Of a stretch of DNA of 64,000 bases, positions 25,824 to 40,000 are shown piece by piece. The notes beneath the pieces are model-generated. The model did not search any database. It saw only the letters and a list, made by a program, of their open reading frames with translations, and was not told where the DNA came from. The position numbers were made by a program, and so were the translations under genes. The DNA comes from Bombus terrestris (lineage: Eukaryota; Arthropoda; Insecta; Hymenoptera; Apidae), in contig NC_063274.1 in NCBI RefSeq assembly GCF_910591885.1, positions 7,130,001-7,194,000 on the forward strand, written 5' to 3'. Position 1 is the stretch's first letter. Each line of letters starts with the position of its first letter.

Positions 25824-26896
25824 CATAAGAACCTTATGCGATTTGGCTTTCATCGTCGTTCTACCTTGAAAGAACAGACCACATACAATTGATGCAACAA
25901 TAACAATATTTTATTGTAAAACAATAACTTCTCATGCGAACAACTGATTTCTGAATGCTTTGCTAAAATGACTACAAAACATTGTTTAATTTGTAATTAA
26001 AACATTGGTGTTACTAACTGTTCAAATATAAGAAAAATATTTCTAAATAAAAAAAAAACACATTTAACAATTTTATGCATATTACAAATTGTGATAATGA
26101 CGATATTAATTAGATGACATCTTTTACATAGTACTGATATCAAATGAAATAGTAACCTAACCTTTCTATTTTTTCATGTATACTATATTTATTTCAAAAA
26201 TTTGACGAAATAAATATTCTGCACATTAAACCTACTTTATATGTACAACTCAGCCTTAAAAAACGATCAAGGATATTTTGTAATAAATGGTATAATGCAT
26301 GAATTAAAAATAACAATTTATTTGTACATATTTTAAAACTGTTTGTTATCTAAATATTTTATAACGAGTAACATTTTTTATCGAAATAGATATACATCCT
26401 ATTTTTACCTAACTATAAAAAATAACTGACCTTTTTGTTGTTAATTTAAAGACAAAAATTATATAATTGTCTTTGACTTTGTATTATTAAAGGCTTATTC
26501 CCTCGAATACAATAAAGGTAAAAATTAATCTTTGTTTTATATGTATCAAAATATAAGTACGTTCATAAAAAATATTTTTATATAAAATGCGTATATAATT
26601 GTATATCTTACAATATGAATAGATAGATGAATAAAATTATGGCTAGAACGATATTCACAGCCGTCGCGCATTATACACGAAAAGTGTAATATTTAAGAAG
26701 ACATGTAAAGTACATGCTCATATAATTAATACAAGTGGGTAAATGACCACATTTTTCTCTGATTGTTTTGTGAAATCAATTCCGCCAGTTTCCCTAATAA
26801 AAGTGACCGATTGTTGAGTAATATTGACATAGGCACAGGAATACATTCCTATATCCATGAGCATTAAGCAATTATTTGGATAGTATGTTCTGTGCT
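25824..26896. other. Convergent 3' ends of the ODF3-like gene and AMDHD2
   Basis: No coding sequence is supported; the 68-residue minus-strand open frame at 26718-26924 overlaps the AMDHD2 terminus and is not a gene. AATAAA at 26046-26051, followed by an A-run, is a candidate polyadenylation signal for the ODF3-like gene. The remainder is AT-rich and likely the 3'UTRs of both genes. Confidence 0.5.
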
Positions 26897-29041
26897 TTAC
26901 TGACAATATTCGACATACTTGCAATTACAATGAACACATTCTCCCGCTATCCACGTTGATAACAGTTCTAAATTTTTATTCAACATTACCATATCAGCAT
27001 CTGCTTCATAGTTTAAGACTCCTTTAGTCTTTTCAATACCTAGGGTTCTTGCCGGATGGAGAGTCGCGGCTTCTAAAGATTCTACTATTGAACAACCTAT
27101 AAAAAAATAAATAATATTGTATAGTAATTAGATATAAATAGTATTCTTAAATATTCCTCCATAAGAATATTGAGACAGTAATCTTCATCAATATACAGGG
27201 CTGTTTGCTAGATATTATAGTAAAGAACAAAAGCTAGTAAAAAATATTAATACTTCTTAAAAAGATCAAAATTGAATTTAAAAAATCTACATATCATACA
27301 TGTCATATTGTTTAAATTACCTGTTACTTCTTTGAAATGACGAACGCATTTCGACATTTCTGCTGTACTTCCACACAGTATATCTGTCTCAGCAATATAT
27401 GCACGTCCCGAGCGCATTTCGATTTTAAGCTGTCCTAATTGATGTATACCTTCTTCTAATCCTAGCGCTGACAGTGCATCAGTAACTAAAACAAGACCTA
27501 CAACGCAAAATTAAATATTAATTTAAAAAAATTTTTAATTAGTAATTAAGACAGATAAGGATTGTCTTATAAAAAAAGATACACATGTATACCTTCAGGA
27601 TGGGTTCTATGAGCTATACGCAATGCTGCTGGATGAGTATGAACTCCATCTGCAATTATGCCATAATGGATAATTTTTCCAGGATGAACTTGATCAGATG
27701 TTAAGAGACCAACCAATCCTGGATCTCTATGATGAAACTATAAATACAAATTTATCATTTACGCTTGACTGATGATTTATATTTTTTATAAAATAGAAAA
27801 TTATTTTGTATAATTACAGGTAACATTGCATTAAAAAGATGGGTAATAAAGGATGCTCCATTCTTTACAGCCTCTTCTCCTTCTTTCAAATTTGCTACAG
27901 AATGTCCTAAAATATTTAGACTTAGAAGAGATATTAAATTATTAAAATTGGGATAGTTATATCTTACCAAGAGAAACTGTAATATTTCTTTTACACAATT
28001 CTGTTATCACAGATTGAGCATTAGGAAGTTCAGGTGCCAATGTTACAAGACAAACATTTTCTAAACTTCCATACATATCACTTAATGACTTGAAACCCTA
28101 AAATCCACACATATAAAGAGATAATTAAAAATATTAAATTTATATACATGTTTGAAGCATGAAAAGTTACATGAATAGAAATAATAGTAATTTATACATT
28201 CGCATATGAATATTTACTGATGCATTAAAATTTGTTTGATGTTCATATATACATTAAATGTATGCATTGAAAATATTTTGGAGACTTGCTTTTTCAAATT
28301 GTTTTATATGATTCTCTGGATGAGCTCCCTTTTTACTTGGACTAATGAAAGGTCCTTCTAAATGAACTCCTAATACAGTTGCACCATGTTTCCCACCTTT
28401 TGTTCTCTTAATGTTTGGTAATATCTTATGATATGTTTCACTAGGTGATGTAACCAAAGTTGGACAAAATGATGTTACACCAAATTCAAGCAATTTTTTG
28501 GCTACTTTATTAATTCCTTCTTCTACATCATTAACATTATGTGTAAAATCTATTCCAAAACCACCTAGTAAGTAAAATAATAGTTACAAAGTGTAATTGT
28601 ACGTACAATTAGATTTGTAATATTTTTGTACAAAGTTAATATTTATCGTAAAAGCATTGTACAAATATCCTATTGCATAAATATTTTGAAATAAGGAATA
28701 TTTTATATTAATACCTTATTATCTAATAATATATACCAAAATTTTGTATACTAATATATGTAATGTAAAAGAATAATATTTACAACAAATTATACTAAAT
28801 TATTATTGTTATTATACTTGCATTATATACCATTGATTTGAAGATCAATGTATCCAGGAGAAATTAACGCGCCGTTGCAATCGATTCTTATATGTGGTTT
28901 GACTTTTTCATCGTAAAAAATTTTTTCTGGGTCAACAACTTTCCCATCGCGAACCCATAAATCTTCGTTTAAGATTTTCCCCTCGCGTAAAATACAACAA
29001 TTGTAAAACTGTTTTAAAATTTGTTTATCTTTTCGAGACAT
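26897..29041 (-). CDS. AMDHD2: N-acetylglucosamine-6-phosphate deacetylase
   Basis: This cytosolic amidohydrolase converts GlcNAc-6-phosphate to glucosamine-6-phosphate and acetate, recycling amino sugars and opposing the hexosamine pathway. Exons 29041-28831, 28564-28290, 28097-27968, 27906-27818, 27737-27593, 27497-27321 and 27096-26897 give 408 residues, almost exactly the human length (409). Family motifs visible: PGYIDLQINGGFGIDF, GVTSFCPTLVTS, HLEGPFI with the metal-binding Glu, GHSVAN and THLFNAM with metal-binding His residues, IADGVHTHP, and VTDALSALG with the catalytic Asp. The second intron uses a GC donor (AAA then GCAAGT); no GT donor keeps frame there. The ATG at 29041 gives a human-like N-terminus (NCCILREGKILNEDLWVRDG). 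The start lies about 1.8 kb downstream of the Nap1 stop on the same strand. Confidence 0.95.
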
Positions 29042-30828
29042 ATTCACTTAGCAAAAATCCTTTCGCGTCAAAATACACGAGATTATCTTTATTCAGGTAA
29101 TAAAAAGAAAAAAAGAAAAAAAATGCTTATCAGTGCACTTTAGTTATCGCATTATTGGTCACGAGCTCAATTATTATACTGTAAAATTTATAAAGATATA
29201 CAGATAGAGTGCGTGAGCGAGCTGAGAAAGCGATATAGAAATAGAAAGAGTACGCTACGCTACGTAGAGACTTCTTGTGTGCTCGTTTAATTCTGTATGC
29301 GCATTCGTATAGTCAATATGTCGGCGTTATACCGATCAATGAGCGACGTCAGTGTGCATGTCTATTAGATAAACGCCACTATGCAGCATTCTTTTTCTAT
29401 TCCCATATCGCATCTACTTACACAGTAATGTATGACTCGCGTAATCTATCTTTATGTCTCTATGGTAAAGCTGTAAAGGTCTATAAAGTAGAGCAATGAC
29501 CAGTAACATTAATTATCATAATTCTTCAAAGAGGTCACTAAATGTATTTTTTTGTACTTCGAAAAAGACGAAAATTGTTATGATTTTTAAATTAGCTTAC
29601 ACTTTGTTACATAAGATTGGAAATCGCGACATTTTTGATTTACTTATAGATTTATATAATACATAGATTATAATAAAATATATTCGTATTATCGCGATAT
29701 ATATTTTATTGTATAAGAAAGATATACATATATTTAATGTTAACAGCTATATATGTTATTTTCACTAAGCTACGGATGCTTTCCAATTTTAATATTACAC
29801 TAGAAAAAAAGGTATTAGTACCATTTCCGTAAATTTAAGTAAATTTTAATAGAAAAAGTAAATTTGGTGTACTTTATTGGTGTACATTACACAATTCCAA
29901 AAACTATAATAATCTTTTATGTCTTTCTTTAAATTTCTTTTCTCATGTAAAACATGGTAAATCCAATGAAAGTGTGAAATAATCTTCAATTATTTACTAC
30001 TTACCTGACCAACACCGTTAAAACTTATTTAATTTATATTTAAGTACAATGCACAAAAGTATCACACGAAATTTCATAAAACCTATTATAAAGGTAACAC
30101 AGCAAGCTTGATCGGTTTCGAAGTCTATTATAATTCAAGATTATAACAAATTGGATTGAAAACAATTTAATATAAAACCGTATAAAAAGGACATGATTTT
30201 TTGTAACTTAAGCAAATTCTAAGAACTTACAGAAAAAGAACAATGTTAAAAAAATGCAACAAGGAAAAAAGAAAAGAAACAGGAGAGGAAAATGGCACTA
30301 CAGAAGTTGTTACATGGCAAGAAGAAACAAAGCGCTATCTGCTGTTTGCGTTTTTTTTTCAATTTTTATATTAAAAATGCTTTAACAGTACCCAAAAATT
30401 TCTTCATAGGTCAACGTGCGTTTTGAAAAAAATTCAACTAACTTTGTTTGTATATAAACGTAACAATAGTATAAAATGAAGCAATTAAAAATGACAATGA
30501 TTATGTAGAGCTGAGAGCGCAATTCGTTTATACTTATATGATATTAAATTTTAGGCTGTTAATGAGCCGTATTTTCTACTCATCGTCAACGTCAGATAAA
30601 GGAAGGGTACGCATAATTTTTTTTGTCACCGGTATGTCGAAGAATCTAGGCTTGATCTGGAATAGGAGATATGATACGATATTAGATGATTGATACGAAC
30701 AGGATTACGTTGGAGCCACGGGTGCAGGATGATATCTAGGCAGTTATCGGTCAGGTTTTATGTGTTTCTGTGTGTGTCTGTGTGTGTACGCACGAATAAT
30801 TTTTTTTTAGCAAAATTTGTATGTAATT
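29042..30828. other. Nap1 3'UTR and AMDHD2 promoter region
   Basis: About 1.8 kb between two minus-strand genes. The part next to 30828 is probably Nap1 3'UTR and contains a TG/TGTC-rich simple stretch around 30760-30790. TTTATT at 29873-29878 could be its minus-strand AATAAA. The part nearest 29042-29300 is less AT-rich with several CpGs and is the likely AMDHD2 promoter. A 74-residue plus-strand open frame at 29275-29499 has no recognisable feature and I do not call it a gene. Confidence 0.45.
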
Positions 30829-33568
30829 CTACTGTTGTTTACAGTCATTAGGATCAGTTCCCTGTTGTTTCCCACCTGATGGTGCATTATTCGGAGAAGA
30901 TTCCTCATCATCTTCATCTTCTTCCTCAGGGTCGTCCTCATCACCCTCTTCTTCCTCGTAGTCTTCGTCTTCGTCTTCTAAGCCTTCTCCTAAAATATCG
31001 TTTTTTTATTCGTTAGTCATTATATGTCAATAAATTACTTTCACTAGCCAATAATTTTGAGGGTTCTAGTAAAACTCGGAAAAACTTCATATTTTTTTTT
31101 AAATATTAACTTCACTTTGTGAAATACCTGTATAATACAGTACAGCTCTAGGAATTATACGTTCTCTTATATAATGGCCAATTTCAAAGTCACTGGATAA
31201 TAAAGCTTGAGTGTCATCATCTATTTCTGCTTCAGAATCATCTGGCACTAGAAAAATAGTTTACAATTAATAACAATAGTAATATATATTATCTCCCATA
31301 TGTAAGTAAAACATAAAATATAAAAATATTGATTTGGCTTACCAACTGGTGGACTGAAAAAGTTGAAAAACGAGTCGTTCTGAACAGTTTTTGTTACAGT
31401 TCTTATGGACCCTCGAGATTTATGTTTCTGATTCTTTTTTATAGTTTTTACTGTAACGTTCTTTCCTTTTTTCCAGTCAATCACACAACCCTGTACAAAT
31501 GGTTAGGATGAATATATGTACTTTTGAATAAATTCTTTCTTCATGTAGAAAATAAAACATATAAACTTAGATTAAAAATAATATTTACCTTACATTTGTA
31601 TATTTCGGGTCCTTCAAAACTAAACGGGTCATTTTTTTCAGGGGTGCATTTCATATGGTACTCTTTTGTTAAAACTGAATTAGAAAAGTATTCATTTGGC
31701 TCGAAATGGAACTCAAGAACAAAGCCCTACAAAAATTCTTATTATCTTTAATGCAATTCTTTCTATTTCATTTCTATTTATGTTTCACAATTTTATTAAT
31801 ATATTAATGGTATAGATAGGTTTTCGTTTATATGTAGATATTTTATGATTTTATCTTTTCCAACTTACCATTGGATTAGATTCAAGAAATATCACTTTAA
31901 TATCATACAAATGTTTGAGTATTGGTTCATCATGTTCCTGAACCATGTCAGCTAATGTTTCAACATTTTTAAATATTGTCAACCAGAAATCTGGGATCCC
32001 TTTAATATCTTCATTTTCACTCCTAAAATAATTAAGATTTATTAGTAGAGTTCCTAACATTTGGACATTCATAAAAAGTAGTGTGAAAGAAAATAATAAT
32101 TTTTAATCTTATACTCTTGTAGCAAAATTCTTAGTTTATTTAATGAAAATAAAATGGTCATACTCTTCTTTTTTAGGTTCTTTATCATCATCGAGATTCG
32201 CTTTTGTTTTCAAATCATTAGTTAATCCTTCTTCTTCATCATCACTCTCCCATACACATTGTTCATCCGTTGGTTCATAGACGCCAGATATTATATCACT
32301 CCTCTTTTCATAGAGAGGAGCGCACATTTTGTAATAAGCACATTCCAAGGCATGTACTTCCTCATAAAATTTTGCTTCAATATTAGTCGTAACTAATTGC
32401 AACTGTTTCAAAGCCTTAATTCTGCGCTTTACAGGAGCTGGAAGATTCTGCATTTGCTATAAAAATTGAATGTTTCCTTTTAACATTGGCTTTCAAAAAT
32501 AATATCAAAAGTATAATCAATATTTTTTAATAGTAAATTTGTTTAAATACTAGAAACTGGACATATGTAATATTTTATATCCTAATTATTTAATATATTT
32601 AACTAAAATATTTAAATTAACAAACAGTAAATAAAATTTAAACTTATTGGGGTATGGAATGTAGTAAAAAACTCAAAGTTATTAATATCTTTATATATAT
32701 AATTGAAGAAATTAATTGAATTCAATTCTAATCTACTGCGGTGCATAATTCATGGCCTGCACTAATAGCTGATTAAACAAGCAACAAATTTGGTAACACA
32801 TGTAAATAGGAATTACTTTGGACAAAACAAAAAAATAATAAAATTCTAGTAAAGGAACAAAATTACATGGATTCAGTTGATCAAATTATATTAGAGAACT
32901 ACAAAATTCTTTTTTGTCCAATTGATTCAAGTTTAAAGAAAAACATAAAAAATAATAATTATACATAAACTTATTAAAAAATGAGTTTATAATACTTGAC
33001 AAAGCAACATTCTACCTTCTTAAATAAAGAGCATTTTTCACCCAATAGGCAAAAGTTTGCTATTTTTTTTAAGTTCCAAATCAATATGATCCATTTACTT
33101 AATCTGATTTATACAAATTTTTCTGTAGAGTAATACTAAAATATTGAAATATCAAATAAAATACACATTAAAACATTATCATCAAGGACTAAATTAATTA
33201 TATGAGTCTTTAAACAGAATTCAATATTGATAATTAAAATGAGATACAAAAGTTATACACAATGATTAAAATCTTTAATGCAATAGCTTCAATTCCAGTT
33301 AAAAACTTTAAATTTAAATTTTACTAATCTTTTTCCATTGATTGTACAAGGTTCTGTTTAGAAGGTTACTAACCATTAATATCTGTTTATTATTTGCAAT
33401 ATGAAATTTGAATACCTCTATTCCAGGTGCAGTGCGATCTTGTAGAGCAGCTAACACATCAGCTCTATTTAAAATTTTGGAGAAAAGCTCTGGGGCTTTG
33501 TTCTCATCTTCATCTTCAACAGATTCCATTTCACTATTTTCACCAGCACGCTCTGGATCAGTTGTCAT
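30829..33568 (-). CDS. Nap1: Nucleosome assembly protein 1
   Basis: NAP1 is a histone chaperone that binds H2A-H2B, shuttles them to chromatin and assembles nucleosomes. Exons 33568-33416, 32456-32164, 32022-31869, 31726-31589, 31490-31343, 31247-31128 and 30989-30829 give 388 residues, close to human NAP1L1 (391). Visible: an acidic N-terminus, NRADVLAALQDR, the long dimerisation helix (LPAPVKRRIKALKQLQ and IEAKFYEEVHALE), the core KGIPDFWLTIFKNV, MVQEHDEPILKHL, EFHFEPNEYFSN, DPFSFEGPEI, the basic beta-hairpin region IDWKKGKNVTVKTIKK, SFFNFFSPP and DFEIGHYIRERIIPRAVLYYTG. The tail is an Asp/Glu run (about residues 337-365) ending NDCKQQ. The ATG at 33568 was chosen because the in-frame upstream extension starts with GTG and is likely 5'UTR. 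It resembles NAP1L1/L4 more than SET or TSPYL. Confidence 0.95.
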
Positions 33569-34902
33569 AGTACTATAATCTAGATTTATTTTTCTCTTTT
33601 GTAAAAATGACACTTGTATAATCAGAAAGTAACTTTGTTGGGCAAAAGTAGAGTATAAGATGAAAAAAAAGGGTATTTAAGTTAAAAAATTAAAAAGTTT
33701 TTGAGCAGTCATTTAATTATATATATATCTTTGAATAATTTCTATACTTTGTAAAAGATACAAAATTCCAAAATAATATATGATTTTACTGTTGTGTTAG
33801 GTGTTTCATCTTTGCTTAAATATTATTAAAAATCTTTTCTTAAGGTCAAATATATTGTATTTAACATAAGTAAAATAAATTAATCAAAATATAAATGAAC
33901 TCATGATATTATGGTATGTATGTAATATAATAAATTTTGAATATGCCTATTTTTAGCTCATTCACTTTAATTTTAATTAAAAAGACATTAAATATATGAA
34001 AATATTTTTTTTGTTTTACAAGATATATGCAGTAACCTTAATAAAATTATTTTAAATAGTAATTAAGCAAGTATTTCATTTTATCAACATATATATTTAT
34101 TTCTAAAATCATAGTAAAGTACAATCATAATTACTTATTTGAAAAACATATTTCAACCGAATCTTTTTCAATCAATTGGAGACTAACATATATGTATGTA
34201 TTCCTTCATGCAAGGAAAAAGAAAGTGGTGTAGGAAACGAAAAAAACGAACATATATATCGAAAAAAATGATTAAACCTATATGTGCGAACACCTAAAAG
34301 GAGTAAACTATAAAAAAAATTCATAGAGCAGATCATAAAGCAGAAACTATCAATCAATCTACAAACATACTGAAATTAAATTGGACGTTGCGATATATTC
34401 TCTATTAAACGTGCATGGCAAATATCAGGAATCTTGTCTAAGTATACACTATGAACGAAATAAACGTTCTCTAAAAACATCTATTCTTGATAAATTTCCT
34501 TAATTCGAATTAGTTTCTGCATGGACGTTGAACTGACATTTGAAAGTCACCATATTCGCGAGGAAGAAAGGTTATTTGCTAGGGCACGCAGAGATCATGG
34601 AAAAAGCGGAAATCACATTAATTCATCAATTATTTGTCGGAACCATCTACGTCACATTTATTATACGTTCGTTTTATTTCTTTTTATGCATTTATTAAAG
34701 AAATACAGAAGTCGCGAAGCTATCGCAAGGTTCAATTTTTCGACACAAAGAGCGTGCACATGGGACAGACAAAAAAAGCAATTTTCGGGGTTATAAATGC
34801 GTGAAAACCGAAAAAATAAGGTATAATTGTTTTCGAGTGAAAGCATTATTTTTAAATATTTAAACTTTGAAATAAAAGCATTAAAACAAAGGGCAAACAT
34901 AC

Positions 34903-34985
34903 CTTTTAAGACTGCACAAAGAAAGAGTTACGGAACGAACAACCAACCGGTCGTTGTGTCGGTACTTTCGTTATAGTAAGTCGCA
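34903..34985 (-). other. Probable 5'UTR exon of Nap1
   Basis: On the minus strand a CpG-containing stretch ends CTTAAAAG followed by GTATGTTTG, a good donor, at 34903. It lies 1.3 kb upstream of the Nap1 ATG, and acceptor-like AG sites occur shortly before that ATG (for example after a T-rich run near 33597). The right edge is approximate. The open frames overlapping this area (34521-34900) look random. Confidence 0.4.
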
Positions 34986-36934
34986 CAATACGAAATTAGT
35001 TCTTCTTCTATCCTTTTCTGTTCTCCTCAAGTGTTACTATCATGCGATCCACAAAATCCCTAGATACATTTTCCAAGCGCCAAGTTAATAAGCTTTTTTA
35101 ACGTAATAAATGTTAAAGAAAAGTAGATTGTCATGCTTTTCAAACCATATATATTTCACAAAATTTTTTTTAAATATTCATTTATATATTATATATATTT
35201 TTGAAAGAAAAAAATATTTTTTTAAAGAATTTCAATTTCTAAAGTACTGAAAATAGAACACGAAACATGAAGATTGAAAAATCGAAAAATTCCTAGATAA
35301 CTTTTTTCGAATACGAACTTATAACGAGTTTTAACATAGTAAATATTAAATAAAGATAAGGATTTATGCTTCTTGAATGAAATGTTTATATAAAATATTC
35401 AAATTTTAATTTGTAAAATAATAAAAAAAGTGGATAGTGAAATGATTCTAAAATTATCTTGTGAAATATTAGAGACTTGGAATTAAAAAATTATGAGTTT
35501 GTAATATTGTAATATTAATTTTTAATATTAATTTATAGTATTAATTTTTACTTATCGAAATTTGGCGAAATGTAAATGCAACTTTATATTAATAATCATT
35601 AAAAAGAATTAATTTCTCATATAAGCATTTGTGGCACTAAATATATATACATAAAGTTTGAAAAACCGAAATTCTAATATAAACCTTTTGAAAAGTTTTA
35701 TTTTGTAATACAAAAAAGTGTGTAAATAAAAAAGATCTTAAATTACACATGGCGTTTTAATGAATATATATAGTAGCACAAAGGAAATTTCCTCTCTAAT
35801 AGTAGAATATACTAAATCGAACTAATTGATTCTAGAACCTTGTTCGTGTTCTAGTTGTAGTATTAGAGATGAGTAGCTATCATTTCTGATAGCATATACA
35901 TAGTAGCTATTCATTCTAACCATGATTCTAATGAATTTGAAGTAAGAAAATCGGAAAGTGGCCAATAATATTCTCTTCCAGTCATTGTAACATTTTTTCG
36001 TTATATCATACTCCAGTATATTTTCTTTTTTTAAAAGAAAAGAATCAAGGCTATCAAATAATTTGAGTCAAAAGAGGTAAATTTAGCTGATCACGTGATC
36101 TCTAACTATTGACTGTTATCAACGCGCTAATGAATTATTTCGTATCATTGTAGAAAATTTCCAACTCCTATTTTCCTTTTCTATTTTTTATAGAGAATGT
36201 ATAGTAAACGGTGTCTTACATATTTTATGCAAAGAAAGATTCTATATAAAGTAAATATATCGTTTAACCAATACTCGATTCTCATTTCCTAAAAAATAAT
36301 CATTTTTCACTTTCAATATTTAATTTTTAAATGAAACATTTCAATAATAATAACTTGCAGCTATAAAACTAATCATAAGGCAGGGGGTTAATGTAAAAAA
36401 TGTAGTTTTCCAGCTTATAACATATCAGAATTATACCAAAACCACCGATCAGAAAAAACCAATCAGAATCAATCGATTTGTTTTAACGCGTACATTATAG
36501 AAATACCAGAATTATTTTGCGGAATGTTATTATTATTAAAATATTTCACGATAATTATCTTTGTATTCTATTCGATTTTTCAATGGTGGCAGACATATTG
36601 AATGTTGATATAGGTAAATGCATACAACATATACATATTTTATTTTTATATTATGAAATATTTTAATAATAATAACTTTCTATAAAATAATTTTGTATTT
36701 CTGTAATCTATGCGTTAAAACTAATCGATTGATATATAACATGTTGCAATTCGTGAAAAATGATTTTGTTAGAATATATATACATACACAGAATTATGAA
36801 TTCGAACCTTTTCCCCTAGATTTCGATCACATGGTTTTATTTACCTCTCTTAATTCGACTCAGGCAAACTACTTACACATAATACGTACATATATATAGT
36901 TCCAATGAATTTATCGGTTATCTCGGAAGGGGAA
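34986..36934. other. Divergent intergenic region Nap1/CPSF6
   Basis: Roughly 2 kb of AT-rich DNA between the inferred Nap1 promoter and the CPSF6 promoter. I see poly-A/T tracts and short ATTAAT-type repeats near 35500-35550 but no coding exon, RNA gene or transposon end. Confidence 0.5.
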
Positions 36935-36954
36935 AAGATGGCGGTGTGACGTCA
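36935..36954 (+). promoter_or_regulatory. YY1/Pho-like and CRE sites of the CPSF6 promoter
   Basis: AAGATGGCGG at 36935-36944 matches the YY1/Pleiohomeotic core, and TGACGTCA at 36947-36954 is a perfect CREB/ATF palindrome; both lie about 115-135 bp before the CPSF6 ATG in the GC-richest patch of the region. The start codon itself lies in AAAATGGCGG, a second YY1-like core. Function is inferred from position and match only. Confidence 0.5.
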
Positions 36955-37068
36955 TATCCGTTCAGCACGAAAACGTAACGTAATTCGCTAACACGTTTTC
37001 TCCTAGAACAGCATATTTCTTTAGGCTTGGCGCCTTCGTCAAATGCAGTGAGCGTCGGTGTACGTAAA

Positions 37069-40000
37069 ATGGCGGACGGTGACATTGATTTGTACGCCGA
37101 CGATCTCGAGCAAGATTTCGCGCAGGTAATTCGTTTTTATCATTGCTAATAAGTAACGAGTTGTCCTATAGGCGTTGTTGTCAATTGGCTACTTTAGTAA
37201 AAAACATTGGAAACTGTGAGAAAAATGCGATAGCAGAGCGGGGTTGTTCGGCGTCATGGAGGAGAAACGGTAACGATTGCCTCGACAAGCGGTGTCCGAT
37301 TCTCGTTCAGCCGGGATTTCGATTTTAACATACATCTTAATCGTGACGAGTAGACGTTGCATTCGATTATCACGACCGATAAACATTTTCTCTATTCTGT
37401 TACATAATTACCGTGGCCCGTGCACGTTCTATTGCATCGGGGAAAAACTTAAAAAGCAAATACGTGTAATACACAGATTCACAGCAAGAAAAGCAAAATG
37501 GTGTTAGCGGTAAGGCAAATGTCTCGTAGCGCATTTTATTCCTCCACTTCGTTTAATATTTAACTAAAGTTTTCATTATTGCATGCGAGACACCATTTTC
37601 TTCTTACAGCGTTTATATTATTTTGAAGTTTGAACACTTTATTTGTATGTGATGTTTTTTTTCTTTTTTATTCCGACCGAAATTGCACCGAAACGATCCG
37701 TGCTTATTCAGGAAGCGAATTTTTTTTTGTAGGTATGTGTGTATAGCTTTAATGAGCGTCAATGAAGCGTCTTATCAAGAAAAAATTGTTATATTTTTAA
37801 TCTTTTTGTATCTTTTATCTATTACACTATTTTTTAGCTTTTGTAAAATAATTTGTATTCTATAAGATGATTGAAATTTATTTTAATACTTTATAAATTA
37901 TGTTTTTGTTCTTGAAGGAATATGTTTATTTAGAACTATTTTCCTTTTTTTCTTCATAGTGAAATATTTATGTAATACAATGGGGATAGAAAATATTAGA
38001 AAAATATGTGAAAAGAAGGTAGTAACATACATAAAATTCATAAATTATCTTTTATCAAAGATTTAGAAGGTAGTTAGTAAATTAAAATATTTATTAATGT
38101 ATTAATTATTTTTTAAGCTTTCTCCAATATTATTTTTGAAACTTTAAGTAGATAACAAAAAAATTGTATTTTGAATTCATTATTAATATGTATTAAATAC
38201 TATGTATAATATTTGTTATATATCAATACATTTTATATATTACATATGTGAATGATTTAAAAAGGAATTGAATATTAAATTAATTTTTGTTTGTATAAAT
38301 ACTAAAATTGCACAATATTTTCACAATATAATTCATAAGAATATTCAGCTCATATGATGTAAATATATTAAATTCTTATGGTAATTAATCAGCTTGTGAT
38401 ATATTTTTAATGATTTGTTTTAGGATGAATTTGCTGGTGATGGCGTTGATTTGTATGACGATGTGATAGCAGCTCCTGCTGGTGGTAATGGTGGTGTTTC
38501 TACAGGAAATAGTGGAGATGGTGCTGGTGATACTACTTCACCAAATGAAGAAACCAATGGTAGCGCACCTTACCATCAACTTGGAAATAATATTCAGCCA
38601 AACCAAATTGGGAGACGCCATCAACTATATGTTGGAAATTTGACTTGGGTAAATAATTGAATTCATTTTTATTAATTAGCCTTTATTTTAAAAACTTAGA
38701 GAAAAATCAATATTTTTGTAGTAATTTAAACTTATTGAAATATTTTTATTGCAGTGGACAAGTGACCAAGATATAACTGATGCCGTACAAAGTATTGGTG
38801 TATCAGATTTTGTTGAAGTAAAATTCTTTGAAAATCGAGCCAATGGACAATCTAAGGGATTCTGTGTGATATCTTTGGGATCAGAACAAAGTATGAGGAT
38901 ATGTATGGAAAGATTACCTAAAAAGGAATTGCATGGACAGAATCCAGTAGTAACATTTCCAACTAAACAAGCTTTGAATCAAGTAAGTATAGATATATTG
39001 ACATTGTGAACAAGCAACTATTTATGGGAAAGAAATAATTAGTACTGTGAGAAATTTATTTTTGTTATATGACTCTTTTTCATGAATTTTTACTCTGATA
39101 GGTGTAAGTAAAATATAATATTGAATCTGCAGTTTTCTTCTTTTCTTTTAAAAAAATTTGCGAAAATGTTAGATTATTGTTCACTTTCATATAATTTACA
39201 TTAATATAGTTTTCATTCAAATTAAGTATAGTTAAATCTTTTAAAAAGTTAACTTTTTTAATGTAAATAATTTTGTACTTTTACACATATACAATTTTTA
39301 TTATATATGATATATTATTAAGAAATTAATGTTGTCCTTTAAGTAACTTCTTTCAATCAAAACACATAATTTACAATTAATTGGTCATATTTATAACATT
39401 TAGAAATCTTTTTTATTTCTTTATTCAATCTTTTCAAGAAAGCAATTTGAATTTCTGGACGGCTTAATCGTTATTTCTCTTCCTAATAAATAAATGAAAA
39501 CTTGACATTTTGTACATTTGAAATTGTGTATATGTTCTCAGTTTGAGTCTCAGTGTAAGACACGACCAGCTCCGGCTCCTCAACAGAGTCAGAGTCAGCG
39601 TCCCCATAATCCACATCAGCATCAGTCACCAATGCCACCCCATCAACAGCATCCACAACATCCCCAACACCCTCAACATTCGCAACAAAATCATGGTCCT
39701 AGGATGATGATGGGTCCTCCACAGGGTGTACGACCACAGAGAATGCCACCTCCAGGGATGGGTCCACCAGGTCCAGGTGGACCTGGCCAGCAAGGTCCAC
39801 CGCGTATGCACGGTCCGCCAATGGGCCCGGGACCGGGACCGCACCATCCTTTACCTGGGCATCCTAACCAAGGTCCACCACCTCCTGGTTATCAGCAGGG
39901 CCCATGGAATGGGCCAAGACCTAATGGTCCACCTGGACCACCAAGAGGTCCAAGTGGACCTGGTGGTCCACCTCAACAAGGACCACCAGGACCAGGTCCT

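Noticed and set aside
29275..29499. 74-residue plus-strand open frame in the AMDHD2 promoter region
   Set aside because: No motif, no homology recognised and no splice context; chance frame.
39626..39847. Open frames in other frames and on the minus strand across the CPSF6 Pro/Gly/His regions (also 39726-40061, 42798-43256, 42878-43216, 42931-43194)
   Set aside because: They are shadows of low-complexity coding sequence that rarely produces stops in any frame.
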